NCBI GenBank assembly: GCA_028753945.1
Contig: JAPNXP010000002.1
Coordinates: forward strand, 8,308,001-8,372,000
Length of the DNA: 64,000 nucleotides
Direction of reading: 5' to 3'
Source of the DNA: Hexactinellida sp. DTS-2022
Lineage: Eukaryota > Porifera > Hexactinellida
Shown here: positions 1 through 11,654 of the stretch, piece after piece
How positions within the stretch are numbered: position 1 is the first letter of the stretch
How the letters are laid out: every line of letters starts with the position of its first letter
Made by a program: the position numbers and the translations under genes
The notes under the pieces: generated by a model
Told to the model about the DNA's origin: nothing
The model's database searches: none
What the model saw: the letters and a program-made list of their open reading frames with translations, nothing else

Positions 1-1299
1 AGGATATTTGGGTGGACTAATATAGAGTTGTGACAGATATAACTCAAATATATGTATATTTTCATAATCCATGGTTTATCAAATACAGATTTATAATTTT
101 TATGAAAACGACGTAACTTTATTTTCCTGATGCAGAATTGTTCAAATTTTGAGATCTGATAACTAATATGATAGTCGTATTTGTTCCTGTTTAGAAACAA
201 AGGATTACTTATATATTAACGGCGTTATATCGATTTAAAGAGAAAGTGCGTGTCATCACTTTTTGTCTAAATCCTCGAATAAATATTTTCAAAAATTCTA
301 GCATGTTGATATATTATTGTGCTCTTGTTGGATTTCAAATTTATAGGTTCTACATATTATATTCAAAAAACTACAGGTTAAGGTTCAGGTATACTCTAGA
401 GCACTTCTACCAAAACTATTTACCCGAATTAATTAAATTTTTTACAGCGGATTTACTTCATCTTCTAACCGGCAAAAATGCAATAATATTCGAACTAGGT
501 AACTCAGTGAAAAATATTTTTTCTAGAAAATCGTATTTTGCGGAACGGATAGGTTTTTTCCTGCTAATGATTAGGAGTAGATTGTTGCTGCATTGCATTA
601 AGAAACTCCTAAACTATCATATGAGTGCAAGAATTCTTTTAATCACGTATGAGTCAAATTTTTCATCAATAAATGTGGACATCACTTTTTTCATCAACAA
701 TAAATTAAATAAAAATAAAAATAAAAGTTACAAATGAAATCGCTACACTCATATGATAGAACTAATTGAGATCTGTCCAAAACCGTTGAGATTTTGTTTC
801 TAGGTGGTATATGAGTCATAATATGACTTCCGCAATGGCAATAATTGTGTTTGGAGATAGCGAGGTTTGAAAAAAAGTGTCCCACATGGCAGTGGCTTAG
901 GTAGAGGACACTAAAAAGTCTGTATCATTGAGAGTTTTCAATATTCTTCCATAATATTTGAAATTAAGATGCGATATATGCTGTTCTATCCAAATATAAG
1001 ATAAAACCTATATGTGGCAATGTCCCGAAATTATCAAGTTTCCATGGTATACTGCAACCGGCAACCAAAACCAGAACCCCAATATTTCTTTCAAAACTCG
1101 AAGTGAGTCAAACTGGAGAAATAATTGGAATTTTTCTTTGAAATTTCGTCAAAGTCCACATGGGTATCCACACAATCCGAAAATGCAATAAAAACGAGAT
1201 TTACCATAGTTTGGGGTTTATCGAAATTTTGGGATTTTGTAGAGTATACCTGAACCTTAAGTTATTTTCCTGAAAATCACACCGGCAGTCTACGGTTAA
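1..1299. mobile_element. TTAA-bounded repeat family R1, copy 1 (left end outside window)
   Basis: This AT-rich repeat ends at 1295 in a CCGTAGACTGCCGG-type terminus (read on the minus strand) followed by TTAA. The same sequence recurs in reverse at 4034-4235 and forward at 20386-21163, both with the same CTGCCGG(A)GTGA terminus next to TTAA. A second TTAA element (382-1256) is inserted inside it. No transposase motif is visible; the 163-codon open frame at 246-737 crosses the junction of the two repeats and is not a gene. The TTAA target suggests mobilisation by a piggyBac-like transposase (inference). Confidence 0.55.
382..1256 (-). mobile_element. TTAA element, family T1, copy A (875 bp)
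   Basis: Flanked by TTAA at 378-381 and 1257-1260. Terminal inverted repeats read GGTTCAGGTATACTCTA. It is the reverse complement of copy B (15024-15896) and nearly identical to it over its whole length, which points to recent movement. No coding capacity is recognised: the long open frame is shared by all copies but resembles no transposase. Likely a non-autonomous element of the TTAA-targeting (piggyBac-like) type. Confidence 0.8.
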
Positions 1300-2118
1300 A
1301 AAGAAATTCTTCTCCCATCAGACGCAGAATTTTGAGATTAATCCAAATATGAAATAGAAATTGGGGGTTTAGTAAAACATCTTTTGAGTTATGGACCAGA
1401 CAAATTTTGAAATGTGTTAAAAATGTGTCCAAAATGTGTTAATCAAAAATCGTAACCCCAGGTGCTAATTAAACGGTCCCAACGCACCTACATGCCAAAT
1501 TCAGCCCATCAACTATAAAGCTCTGGCCAGGGCACCGTCTACGGAGAAATATTAATAATATCGTCAATAAAGGCAATGATTTCAATGCTGGGCCACTATA
1601 CTAAAGTATAGTCGGCACAGTAATATTAATAATATTAATAATTACCAACCAAAGCACTAAGTTCGATACTGGGCCACTATACTTAGTATTGTTGGCTCAG
1701 TAATAATAATCTCAACCATAGCCTACTCTATATAAGGCCTACCATCAAATGTACCATGGATGAAGTAGTGTACGATGAGATTAATTTTATTAATTTATCT
1801 GTTATAATAAATAATTCTAATAAATTAATAGATTTTCTCTATTGAGTCTTTATTGCTTACTTAACAACAATGATAAGAATACATAAATAATAATGGGGTT
1901 CAAATTACAATAATAATAATAGAAGAGTATCCTTCTAGTCTATTTCATTAATGTGAGAACTTCTTCATTTTTCGCTATTCTATACCTTTAGATGCAACAG
2001 CGAGTTATAATTATTAACCTTGTTTGCTAGTAAACAGTTGGAACAAGTGAAAATAATATTTTTTAGGATAGTCTAAATAGAGACACCACAAGAAATGCAA
2101 CTCAATTTAGCAATCGCA
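1300..2118. other. Gene-free repeat-rich stretch
   Basis: No gene seen. Positions 1436-1545 match the reverse complement of about 58172-58285 (a dispersed repeat containing AACCCCAGGTGC and GGCCAGGGCACC). Positions 1585-1700 hold two copies of a short unit with GGGCCACTATAC. The stretch 1730-1860 contains a TATATAAGG-like sequence and AATAAA-like motifs, but no paired repeat was found to call it a long terminal repeat. Confidence 0.5.
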
Positions 2119-2836
2119 TCAGTGTCTTCTAAGAATATCAAGGTTACTTTCACAATATTTTTTCTGGATGATATCGCCAACCCTCAATATCGCCAACAAA
2201 TTTTCTTTGCTTTCAATTGCAATTAACGTCTTCCATAAAGTTACTATAGATCCGAGGATAAACTCAGATGGATACTTTAGGCCACCACGGTCAGTTAATT
2301 GCAAAAGCCTGAACTCGGGTTGTGAATCTTCATCAAAGATAAAGTCTTTGTCAATGGTCAAAAAATCAATGCAAACATGACATGGCTGAGTTTTTAAAAT
2401 CTATTTATGTACTGCATAACCAGCAATAAAAGCTAATGACTGAAGAGTCTGTAAACTACATTCAATGGAAGTTAGATCATCAATTTCATTCCAGACTAGT
2501 TGGACATCGATTTCATCGCCATTATTCGTATCAAGGGATGAGTATGAATCAATAAATGTCTGAATTGAATATAAGCCACAATCTTTTTGTGAAGCTAAAT
2601 TCTTTAATATGTTAGATAACTTGAGGCGGCGTTCAGTTTCAGGGATTTGAAGATACGAGATATGATAGTTTGAACCTGACATCATATGATATAGGCCAAA
2701 GTAATGTTCCAATGGAACTGTCTGTAAAAGTATGTCAAAAGATAGTTAAATCCACAAAATCCAGTTAAATGCTTAGTTATCTGAGGCAATACAGTACAAG
2801 CATGTTTAAAACTGGTAAACATTTGTTTACTTAATT
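2119..2836 (-). pseudogene. P-superfamily (THAP9-like) transposase, C-terminal part, copy P1
   Basis: Minus-strand coding relic of the C-terminal third of a P-type transposase. Reading leftwards it shows SKQMFTS, then PLEHYFGLYHMMSGSNYHI (2712 down), the P-family motif of the form (D)PLE..FG.YR.MSG, and finally LLQLTDRGGLKYPSE near 2290. The two open segments (2712-2401 and 2361-2119) are in different frames, so it is broken. It matches plus-strand copy P3 (45094-45810) along its whole length. The SKQ-FTS stretch at its start also occurs at the left edge of the 7453-9428 piece, so the two may come from different P insertions. Confidence 0.8.
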
Positions 2837-3383
2837 CGCACTAAACATCTAGTGTACTCCTTAAAATAATTACTGAGACTTATTTTTTACTTCCTTTGCA
2901 ATTTACGATTTTAGTATGTATGGAATTTAAAAAAACTCTAAATAAAGTTTCAATTCAAATTAATACAACTTCTTAAATTTTTCAAGAGCTCATCATACAC
3001 TAATTTAATCTTTTTCAATACCCTTTTATTTAGAAGGTTTGTATTCTGGAATTTACAATATACAAAAATTCAAATAATTAGATACTCGTTGATGCTTTTT
3101 CAAGATCTTGGCATTATCCTTGTTAAAGTCAAACACAAATCACTTTCCAAAGCTATCCTGTTACGATTCTTAGTTTATATATTAAGATAGTAAAACACAA
3201 TTTTATTGCTTTGAGGCTTCCCACGATACAATATTTAATAGAAAATCAAATTCTGGATAAAGGCTATTATTGTCGCTAAACAGGAGTTACCCCAACATGG
3301 CCCACGGCCCAGTTCCCGTATACAATTCTGCCCATCACATACATTAGAAGCCTAAGTATTCGTACAATACTAATTATTTCCAG

Positions 3384-3971
3384 GGGCCTTATTCACTAAA
3401 CTACTTAAACTTAAACTTATACTTATACTTAAACTAAGCAATTACTTAGTTTTCATTAAGTATAAGTATACTTCTTAAACTTAACTGTATACTTAGTTTA
3501 CTTAGTATACATATATGCAAAAACTAAGTAGAATACTTAGCTTTTTATTTAGTTTGCCATAAAACTAAGTTTTATTCTGAAATTGGTTGAACTTTTGATA
3601 TGCTTATCAATATTATAGTATTTAAGATTCAAACTTGATGCATTTACACAAATATCTTTATAAATTTCTTCGATAAGTTAATAATTTAATGAATATGTAG
3701 ACCTAAGTGTCCTCCAATTTTGACTTAAAATCTTAAGTAAATTTGGACAAAAAACTAGTATTATACTTAGTTTTAGACAAAACTAAGTATTAAACTAAGT
3801 ATTGTACAAAAACTAAGTATTTTTTCTTAGTTTTGCTTTGTGAATACCGACTTAGTTTTTTGCTAAGTATAAGGAATAATACTTAGTTTTTACCAAGGTT
3901 TTGGCTATATACTTAGTTTTTACTTAGTTTAAGTATAAGTATAAGTTTAAGTAGTTTAGTGAATAAGGCCC
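3384..3971. mobile_element. MITE, PIF/Harbinger-like, 588 bp
   Basis: Long terminal inverted repeats begin GGGCCTTATTCACTAAACTA and continue into ACTTAAACTTATACTTATAC. A 3-bp duplication CAG lies at 3381-3383 and 3972-3974. GGG/CCC ends with a 3-bp duplication fit PIF/Harbinger non-autonomous elements. The interior is an array of ACTTAGTTTT/AACTAAGTAT variants on both strands. No coding. Confidence 0.7.
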
Positions 3972-4033
3972 CAGAAACTTTATAACATTTGTAGATGCTT
4001 ACACATGAATCTTTACAAAAAGTGATATATTAA

Positions 4034-4235
4034 CAGTGTGCTGCCGGAGTGATTATCGGGAAAATAGCTAACCCTGTAGTTCTTTGTATTTAAATTTAGA
4101 ACCTATTAATTTAAATCCAGCAAGAGCACAATAATATATCAACATGCTAGAATTTTTTAAAAAATTTACTCGAGGATTTTGACAAAAAGTGATGGCACAT
4201 ACTATATCTTTAAATCGATATAACGCCGTAAACAT
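4034..4235 (-). repeat. Fragment of repeat R1 (reverse orientation)
   Basis: Reverse-complement match to about 200-375 and to about 20975-21163. It begins just inside TTAA (4030-4033) with the same CTGCCGGAGTGA terminus as the other copies. It ends where the CAGTACACCCGCG stretch begins. The 60-codon minus-strand frame here is shared with the repeat and is not a gene. Confidence 0.6.
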
Positions 4236-4755
4236 GTAAGTACAGTACACCCGCGCTAATCCGAACCCCGTTATTCCGAATCCTCGCTAATCCGAACTGG
4301 AGAAACCAAAATATTGTTCCATTAAATGTGGGAAAAAATCGTAAATTGCAAAGGAAGTAAAAAATAAGTCTCAGTAATTATTTTAAGGAGTACACTAGAT
4401 GTTTAGTGCGAATTAAGGATGCTTCTGGTGAAATTTTAGGTTTTTAGTGACAAAATTGAAATGCGCATTTATACTGTGCTGAAGCTTTTACTATATCATA
4501 AAATTAAGTGAGAAGTGAAATTTTTTGAAAAAATATTCTGCAAAGTCTTCAAAATGTACATTTTGTGACGTCATTATTGATGATTCAGCTTTTTTATCTT
4601 CGCAATTGACATTCCTAGGTTTTATATGTACTATATCGTGCACTTAAATACTGTATATATAGTATATACTAACATTAATAAGCACAAATAATTCAGTGGT
4701 TACCATATATTGCCAAAAATCAGTTGATAATGGGCTAGAAATTTTGATCTGCATA

Positions 4756-5014
4756 CCGTAATTATTCGAATAGTAGCCTAGGCGATTATTGTTTTTTAGG
4801 CCATTTTCTGACCAATAATTTTTGTGACTTTTCGAGAATATCACATGTTGATACAATTTATTTAGTATAGTCGGTTGATAATCGTATTGCGACTAATATT
4901 AGATAAATAAATTTTCTCAGGGTACCCGTGATAAATTTGTATTTGCTAATTTGGTGGTCTATTATTGGAGGTAGGCGATTATTCGAATAGCGGCTACTAT
5001 TAGAGTATATACGG
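4756..5014. mobile_element. TA-flanked MITE, family M1, copy 1
   Basis: About 259 bp, with ends CCGTAATTATTCGAATAGTA and its diverged complement, and TA at both edges. The same family is at 15950-16209 and about 37251-37499. TA targets fit the Tc1/mariner/pogo group. Non-coding. Confidence 0.7.
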
Positions 5015-5430
5015 TATTTCTTTTTAATTTTTGAAGCATCATCAACAGATTAATTGACTATATTATATAATTCAACTCAATTGTCAAAAATATTAGTATA
5101 TTCATACTGTATCCCAACTAGTTTAGACATGTTACACTTATTAGAACATTAATCACTAAGTTGGCCATGATTTAATCGCTGATGAAGATGTCCCAAAAGA
5201 AAGCGGACTCCATTAATATGACAGAAACCTGCATGGAATTAGATTAATTGAAGCTAATTATATGTTTATTGCTTAAAGGAAGTCCACGCCTTGCAACACT
5301 AACAGAATTAAATGCCAAATTGAAATGTTTAATCAATATGCTGCAAGATAATGCTATGTAATGCGTGTAGATTTTCAACAACATTTTTCCAAAAACATAA
5401 TTTTTTGGCACTCTCAGACTTTTATCTTAA

Positions 5431-6068
5431 GGTTAAATTTGGGCAGATTCAGGCAGAAAAACACATAAATTTCGATTTGAAGTTAGGCCTTTGAATTTCA
5501 CATATATGATGGAAGACATTATAGTTAGTTACAAACTGAAAACGAAATCAAATTAACTTCTATAATTTCGATTTTATGGGGCTTCCAGTTTTCTACAAGT
5601 ACAAAAGTCCCATAGGGGGATTTCTTCAGACTCCACATAATAAGTGTGTGGTTTTTAAAAACAATATTAGCTAAAGACCTATACTGTGTGATCTATCAGA
5701 TAGATCATCGTTATGGGCGGTTGGTGGGCGGTTTAGAATTTTGATAAGATCTAAATAAAAAAAAATGCGACCTTTTGAAACCAAAAAATGAATATAAAGG
5801 TCAGCTTTTTATGCGAAATTTGATAAAATGTTTGAAAAGAAAAATTCCAAGTCATAATTCTAAAATGTAAACCGTCTACCAACTCCTTACGCTTATAATC
5901 TTTAAATATTGATTCTGATAACAAACATTGATGGCCGCATTGTCAAATTAACGCATAATATAGACCACCACTTTTGAAAATCGCCCTATGGGAGATTTGT
6001 ATTAGCCAAATTTTGAAGCCGACAAAAAATAAAAAGTATAATAGATATGGACATTTTCTTTTTGGTTT
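5431..6068 (+). mobile_element. TTAA element family T2, truncated copy
   Basis: Starts after TTAA (5427-5430) with GGTTAAATTTGGGCAGATTC. It follows the complete T2 copy at 9433-10152 to about 6068, where similarity stops about 80 bp short of the other end. No gene. Confidence 0.7.
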
Positions 6069-7452
6069 CAGAGGCCCTAATTTATACTAGAACCAACAAA
6101 CGCAACCTATGTAAGGTACAAAATAATGAACATATCATCCCCTTAGTCCTGTTGAGGTGTCAAAAAATCAAGATTTTGGGGTCTCTTACACCTCTTATCA
6201 GTTGTCATGCCACCATGGTAAAAGTACAAATCTCACATATCCTATAATGCTTGCATTTTTAAGTGTAGTTACAATGAATAACTACTCCAATTTAGGGAGC
6301 ATTCGGTGGTAGATTTTTTTTGAAAAAGTCAGCAGATATTGGTCACGTTACCATTGGGATGACGGCGGCACTTTCACAACATTATTCATTGGGAAACACA
6401 AAATATTCACAATTTGAATTTTATTTTAAATACGGATTTTTTTGCGTATCGGATTTTTTGCCTCTTTTCCATTCATTTAGGGGGCAAAAAAAAAATCAGT
6501 TTCGACTGTATGCTAGGTCCCGTTAAATATCCAAATATCCCGCGGAATACAACTTCCCGTCCCGCTTTGTCCGTGGCTCAGGTTGGCATGTATGTAATCT
6601 ATTATTTTCTTGAACGATGTTGCTTAGTAATTACATTAGGCGAATGTTAGTTGTACTTTTTCGTATCCATAACAACCCAATAATTCCATTGCAATGTCCT
6701 AGTACCTAAACCAGGCAAATAATAATGTCGTTAATATAAGCTAATTCCTTAACAACATCCGAGTTACAAAGTAAAGTAACTATACTCCCACTCAAACAGG
6801 AGCATGAGCCCAGTACTTTTCATCACCTCAATTATACATATATTGCTTCCTAGGAAAGATTTTTTTGTTATAATCAAGTAGGAATATATGAACGTATAAA
6901 CCTTTACCCCTCACAAATCAAACACCTCCTTTTTCGCATTTTGCTAATTTTCGATTCACTTACATTTCTCAATTTCGGGCAAAATGTCGATTTTTTTTAA
7001 ATAATTAAGAAAATTCGAATATTGTTTTTTCTGAAAAATGTAATGTGATAGGCCCAAACGGACTTCGGATATGTGATCAGCATATCAAAATTACCATAAA
7101 ATACATTGTCGCTATCTCGTATTTTTTTGTGTGTTGTACAGTGTTATCAACTGGTTTTGGCAATATATGCTAATCACTGATATATTTGTGCATATTAATG
7201 TTAGTTTATATACATAAAGTATATAAGTGCACGATATAGTACATATAAAACAAAGGAATGTTAATTGAGATAATAATAAAAGCTACATCATCAATAATGA
7301 CGTCACCAAATTAACATTTTGAAGACTTTGCAGTATTTTTTTATTATTAATTTCACTTCTCACATAATTTTATGATACATTAGCTTCATTTCACAGTATA
7401 AACTCTCATTTCAATTTTGAAACAAAAACCCTAAATTTCACCCTAAGCATCC

Positions 7453-9428
7453 TTAAGCTTGTAAATGTCTGTTTGCTCAATTTACCACCTTTCTTGGGCG
7501 GTGACTGCCAAGCATCTAACCAATAAACAATTGGTGTCAAAAAGATAAATCGCTCATCATTAAATATTAGAGGTTTAGACATAGGATCATTCAAACGAAC
7601 ATGTTTATAGGGCATGTTAACGTTGAAGATTTTGAAAGAGATAAGAGAATCCCAACAAAGTCAGAAGTGTTGGATTTAAATGCTTGAGATCGTTGTTCAT
7701 TCTGTATGGCTAAACCAGCAATGGTGGATTCATGTACTACTTTCAAAACCAACTTAACATTCTGACGTTCAAGGCTGGATGGCTAACAAGATTTAGCTGT
7801 CAAACGCGGAGCGAGTTTTGCCAAGCTATCTCTCTCGGAGTTATATAGCATACGGATGTCACGGAAATAAGCATGACATATTTTTAATGGATAGGTACAC
7901 TGGTCAATAGAAATACAATTCAAATCCAGATAAGAAAACAGTTTACCATCAGATTGCTGATTTAACCAATTATATCGAACACTTTTAAGAATATGTACAA
8001 AGTCAAACGTGATGAAAAGATTACTATTGATATCACAAGGATGTGGTACTTTTGCATCCAGTTTGCCAATAGGGGAAAACAATTTAAAAAGTTTGACATT
8101 AAGAGGATAGTTGTCGGTAGAGATGATCTAAACGAATAAGCCACATACCTCGACATCACGAATACAAGATTTGATAGTCTCCAATATATTTTCAGCTGTT
8201 ACTGAAGCACATGGCAAAAGACGAACAATATAAGACCATTTCTTATACAAGCTGGAGACCATAATCGCGAAAACAGTCTTTGTAGGATTACCTGGATCAA
8301 GGTTAGAACAAAGTAATCACCCCCTTTATATGAAATATCGGATTTGACATGAATCTCATCCATTTGAAAAATAACATGTCTTTGTTCCAGAGAGAAAGAT
8401 TGTGTGGCTTGTTTAAGGAATGTAAAGAACTAGTTTTCAAGACCAAAGGATGAATACAACTTTTGTAATGTCCTGGGGTGCGGAAGAGATAGACAGGACA
8501 TACTCTCAGAGGCGGCGCCACGCTGGGGCCAGGTGGGGCAAATGCCCCACCTGGCCTTCGGCTTGCCCCACCACTGGTGGGGCGAGCCTTATCAATAGCT
8601 TAGAATTTATTTGGGCGCTTTTGAAGTTTTTTTCGCTCGTCTTCTTAATAGGACGCTTTTTTACTCCAATTTTGTAGCATGGATTACGTTTGAATTGCTT
8701 TTCATGTTTGCAAGCCTATCGGACAGACGAATGGGGCTCGTATTGTAGTAATAGTACTAGCACTATTGTGTGTCTACCAATATTTTTTGATGGAGTTTAT
8801 AGTTAAACAATTTGCCCCATTTCAAATGTCCCTTGCCCCGGACAGCCCCATCGGTCATTTTGGTCTCGCGCCGCCACTGCATACTCTGAAGATACTGTTA
8901 TGATACAGGTGAAATGGGATGTGGTTTCAGAGATAAAATTTGGGTTAATACGTTATATCTCCGCCTATTTTTCGGGACAAGACTGTTTTGAAGTTGGCAA
9001 ATAATAATTGGAGTCTAGAAACCTCTGGATAAGGAATCAGTTCGTCATCGGATTTGGTTTCATGCATATTATCAATAATTTGTTGGAGGTGACGTTCTGC
9101 AGAAGCGATATGAGATGCATTATTAGAACTAGTGGGAAAGGTTTCAGTGTCTATAGAAGGTGGTGGATTGGAAATTTCATCAAGGATAGATACAAGTTTT
9201 CGAATATCATTCAAAGTTAATTGAGAAATTGAAAACATTTCACCTTTAAAATAATTTTTTACGGATAAATCAAATTCGACTGACAAGTACGTATCAACTT
9301 CAATTTTACAATTATGAAAACCAGGACTCATAATAATTAAAGTAAATTCATCAGGATACCATAAGGACCACGTTTTATGTATAGAGAGAAAATGTAACTT
9401 ATCTTGTAACTCCTGGAAACTTTGGATC
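7453..9428 (-). pseudogene. P-superfamily transposase, central part, copy P1
   Basis: Minus-strand relic. Reading leftwards from 9428: an N-terminal linker (open from about 9428 to 8945), then a segment with FQMDEIHVKSDISYKGG near 8370 (the D-E motif that in P/THAP9 transposases carries the first catalytic aspartate), FDFVHILKSVRYNWLNQQ near 8000 (the D.xH(I/L)LK..RNNW block), and YWLDAW near 7520. The frames change several times, so it is inactive. A 373-bp hAT element (8507-8879) interrupts it. The order and motifs match copy P3 on the other strand. Confidence 0.8.
8507..8879. mobile_element. hAT-type MITE, 373 bp, inside P1
   Basis: Perfect 8-bp duplication CATACTCT at 8499-8506 and 8880-8887. 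Ends read CAGAGGCGGCGC and, on the other strand, CAGTGGCGGCGC. The sequence is GC-rich compared with its surroundings and contains CCCCAC-rich self-complementary stretches. CA...TG ends with an 8-bp duplication are the hAT signature. No transposase. Confidence 0.85.
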
Positions 9429-9432
9429 TTAA

Positions 9433-10152
9433 GGTTAAATTACGGCAGATTCACCCAAAAAAACACTTGAATTTAGTTTTGAAGGTGGGAGTTTGAATTT
9501 TACATATATGATGGAAGACATTATAGCTATATCGAAACTGAAAACGAAATCTAATTATCTTCTATAAATTCGAAATTATTGGGCTTGCAGTATTATGCTA
9601 ATACAAAAGTCCCATAGGGGGATTTTTTCAGACTCCACCTGATAAGTGTGTGGTTTGCAAGATCATTATTTGCTAAAGACCTGTACTGTGTGATCTATCA
9701 GATAGACTATCGTTATGGGCGGTTGGTGGGCGGTTTAGAATTTTGATAAGATCGAAATAAAAAATATTGCGACCTTTTGAAACCAAAAAATGAATAAAAA
9801 GGTCATCTTTTTATGCGAAATTTGATTAAATGCTTGATAAAATAAATTCCAATTCATAATTCAAAAATGTAAACCGTCTACCAACTCCTTACGCTTATAA
9901 TCTTTAAATATTGATTCTGATAACAAATATTGATGGCCGCATTGCCAAATTACCGCATAATATCTACCACCACTTTTGGAAATCGCCCTATGGGAGATTT
10001 GTATTAGCCAAATTTTGAAACCGACAAAAAATAAAAAGTATAATAGATAGGGACATTTTCTTTTTGGTTTATTGATTTGTATCGTATAGGTATATATTTC
10101 TCACAATTACAGGTTAATACAAGAACTTTTATTCACGTGGGGTAATTTAACC
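9433..10152 (+). mobile_element. TTAA element family T2, complete copy (720 bp)
   Basis: Flanked by TTAA at 9429-9432 and 10153-10156. Ends are GGTTAAATTACGGCAGATTC and, on the other strand, GGTTAAATTACCCCACGTGA. It sits exactly within a TTAA of the P1 transposase frame, between the THAP part and the body. A second complete copy in reverse is 16889-17605. Non-coding. Confidence 0.85.
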
Positions 10153-10156
10153 TTAA

Positions 10157-10576
10157 ATCTTTCATTTTCTTCAACTTCTGACTTGAGACTAAGTGTCACC
10201 GCTTGATTGAGGAGCTCGTCATCCTTGCATTCTCGAGAGAGACGGCTGCGTTTGTTGGTAGAGTGAGATGAATAATATAGTGGACATCCTGGTAGTATAG
10301 CTGGCACTGCTCCCTATTTCAGCTTAGGACGACTCCTTGGCATCTCTCGATAACTCCCGTCTCCATTCGGGACTCTATGCATATATTCGATATCTTCCTC
10401 TCTAAAATGCTTCAGCATACATACACGACTTTCAGCTCATCAACATCTTCTCTGTGTAGAGCTCGCAGCCAAGCGTGTTTCAGTTCATCTGGCTCAAGTG
10501 GCATCTTGAAAACTGGAATTCTGTCATTCGGGTCGTAATTGCTCCTGCAGCCTGGGGCAGAACAATTGTTCGGCAT
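10157..10576 (-). pseudogene. THAP zinc-finger domain of P1 transposase
   Basis: Minus strand, starting with ATG at 10576 and reading MPNNCSAPGCRSNY, then IPVFKMP, AWLRAL, VVYVC followed after a frame change by KHF, and AVPAILPGCP. This is the C2CH THAP fold: Cys5 and Cys10, a later Cys and His, an invariant Trp, and the closing AVP motif. THAP domains bind DNA at the N-terminus of P-element and THAP9 transposases, which fits the transposase body to the left. A stop and a frame change within the domain mean it is not functional. Confidence 0.85.
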
Positions 10577-10887
10577 TCGAAAATATTAGCAGCTAGCAAA
10601 ATTTAGATAACAGGAATGTTAGAAAGATGCGCAAATAAAGGAGAAATAGAATATAAATAAAGTTATCTAGAAAATATATCAAAACATCTATTACTCAATT
10701 GTATTAACGATTCCCAATACTGGATTCCTCAACATTGGTAAGATTGGTGTTTTCACTACTCTATCCAAGCAATCACTGACTAAAGTAATCAAAGATTCAT
10801 CAAAGAAATACTAAAATGTGAAATGTGAAACTTTATGGCCTATAATCTCATTCGAGGGTACGTTTACATGTCCATTTTTTTTTCAGA

Positions 10888-11011
10888 CACCCGAGGAGCT
10901 AGAATCAAAAGAACGTGCCAAAATACTCGCAAGACCCGACTTCCTATCTGTCAAAAATATATTCCGTCAACCTAAGACGCACCGTTTTCAAAATGATCCA
11001 CATATGGGCAA
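10888..11011 (+). CDS. Candidate internal exon, function unknown
   Basis: A pyrimidine-rich tract ending in CAG (10887) precedes an open frame of 41 codons reading TPEELESKERAKILARPDFL and on to NDPHMGK, after which a GTAATG donor-like site follows at about 11012. The composition looks protein-like and charged, and the acceptor is strong. I do not recognise the family. It could be an upstream exon of the Mutator-like gene at 11655-12546 or a leftover of a host gene. Confidence 0.35.
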
Positions 11012-11351
11012 GTAATGTGGCCACTTTTGAAGACGCAGCAAATTTCCTCTCTCCTAAACTATATACTCTAGAGCTTACCTCTAACCATCTATTCACATCA
11101 ATATCCAAATACAAACTCATTGGAAGAACCAATTATACAATTTTCCAAATGGTTACAATCCTATAACACAAGCCCATATTTGGTGGTGTCATTTCAGTGA
11201 TGTGACAATAGATCTTGAAATTAAATAATATGCGAGAGCTTAGATGGAAATTCCTAGAAATATCAATGATCCATTTCAAGCATGAAGGTAAAGTTCAATA
11301 AGATATAAAACAATTTTCCACAATATTGCAACCTCTCTACCATTTTTCAAG

Positions 11352-11470
11352 AAAAATGGATTGACCAGATGCGGGACCAAATGCCAGAATTTTTTGAGAA
11401 AAATACCAGAGAATATAATCTAAAGAAATTTGTATACAATCTGGGATACCTAATCTTGATGTTCAATTAA
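11352..11470 (+). CDS. Candidate exon, function unknown
   Basis: After CATTTTTCAAG, an acceptor-like site, a frame reads KWIDQMRDQMPEFFEKNTRE and continues to a TAA at 11468-11470. The amino-acid mix is typical of a real alpha-helical protein rather than of AT-rich noise. It does not join in phase with the 10888-11011 candidate, so at least one exon is missing or the calls are wrong. Family not recognised. Confidence 0.3.
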
Positions 11471-11654
11471 CTCGGTACTTCAATAATAAGCATTAACGCT
11501 ACCTACGACTACTATTTTCCCATTTTTCCAGAAAAAAAAATCTTTTGTTCTAAAGTTAACTTTTTGTTTATAGACACCTCTGCCAATTCCTATGAAACTG
11601 GCAAAATCAGATTTATCATATTTGAATTTTTTGGCCACATAACTAGTCATAAAC

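Larger units (their letters stand above)
2835..4412. mobile_element. 1.58-kb element with 78-bp identical terminal inverted repeats
   Basis: Arms 2835-2912 and 4335-4412 are exact reverse complements by eye, beginning TTCGCACTAAACATCTAG. TTAA lies on both outer sides (2831-2834 and 4413-4416), the right one being shared with the next element. The motif CACTAGATGTTTAGTGCG also occurs near 18418. The interior holds a Harbinger-like MITE, part of R1 and a pogo-like stretch starting CAGTACACCCGCG at 4242. No transposase is visible. Confidence 0.6.
4417..7452. mobile_element. TTAA element with about 310-bp terminal inverted repeats (3.0 kb)
   Basis: The left arm (4417 to about 4735) and right arm (about 7145 to 7452) are diverged reverse complements beginning GGATGCTTCTGGTGAAATTT and GGATGCTTAGGGTGAAATTT. 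TTAA flanks both ends (4413-4416 and 7453-7456). Inside lie a TA-flanked MITE (4756-5014) and a truncated T2 copy (5431-6068). The remainder (6070-7145) is AT-rich with no recognisable gene. Long arms plus TTAA would suit piggyBac-like or Sola-like elements; without a transposase the superfamily is open. Confidence 0.65.

Noticed and set aside
246-737. 163-codon open frame at the left edge
   Set aside because: It runs across the join of R1 and a T1 element and its larger part is repeated in T1 copy B; the amino-acid content is that of AT-rich noise.
1716-1860. Possible long terminal repeat fragment (TATATAAGG and polyadenylation-like motifs)
   Set aside because: No TG...CA bounded pair, no duplication and no adjoining element parts were found.
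8450-8677. 75-codon plus-strand frame with RRRHAGARWGKCPTWPSA
   Set aside because: It is the translation of the GC-rich hAT MITE at 8507-8879.
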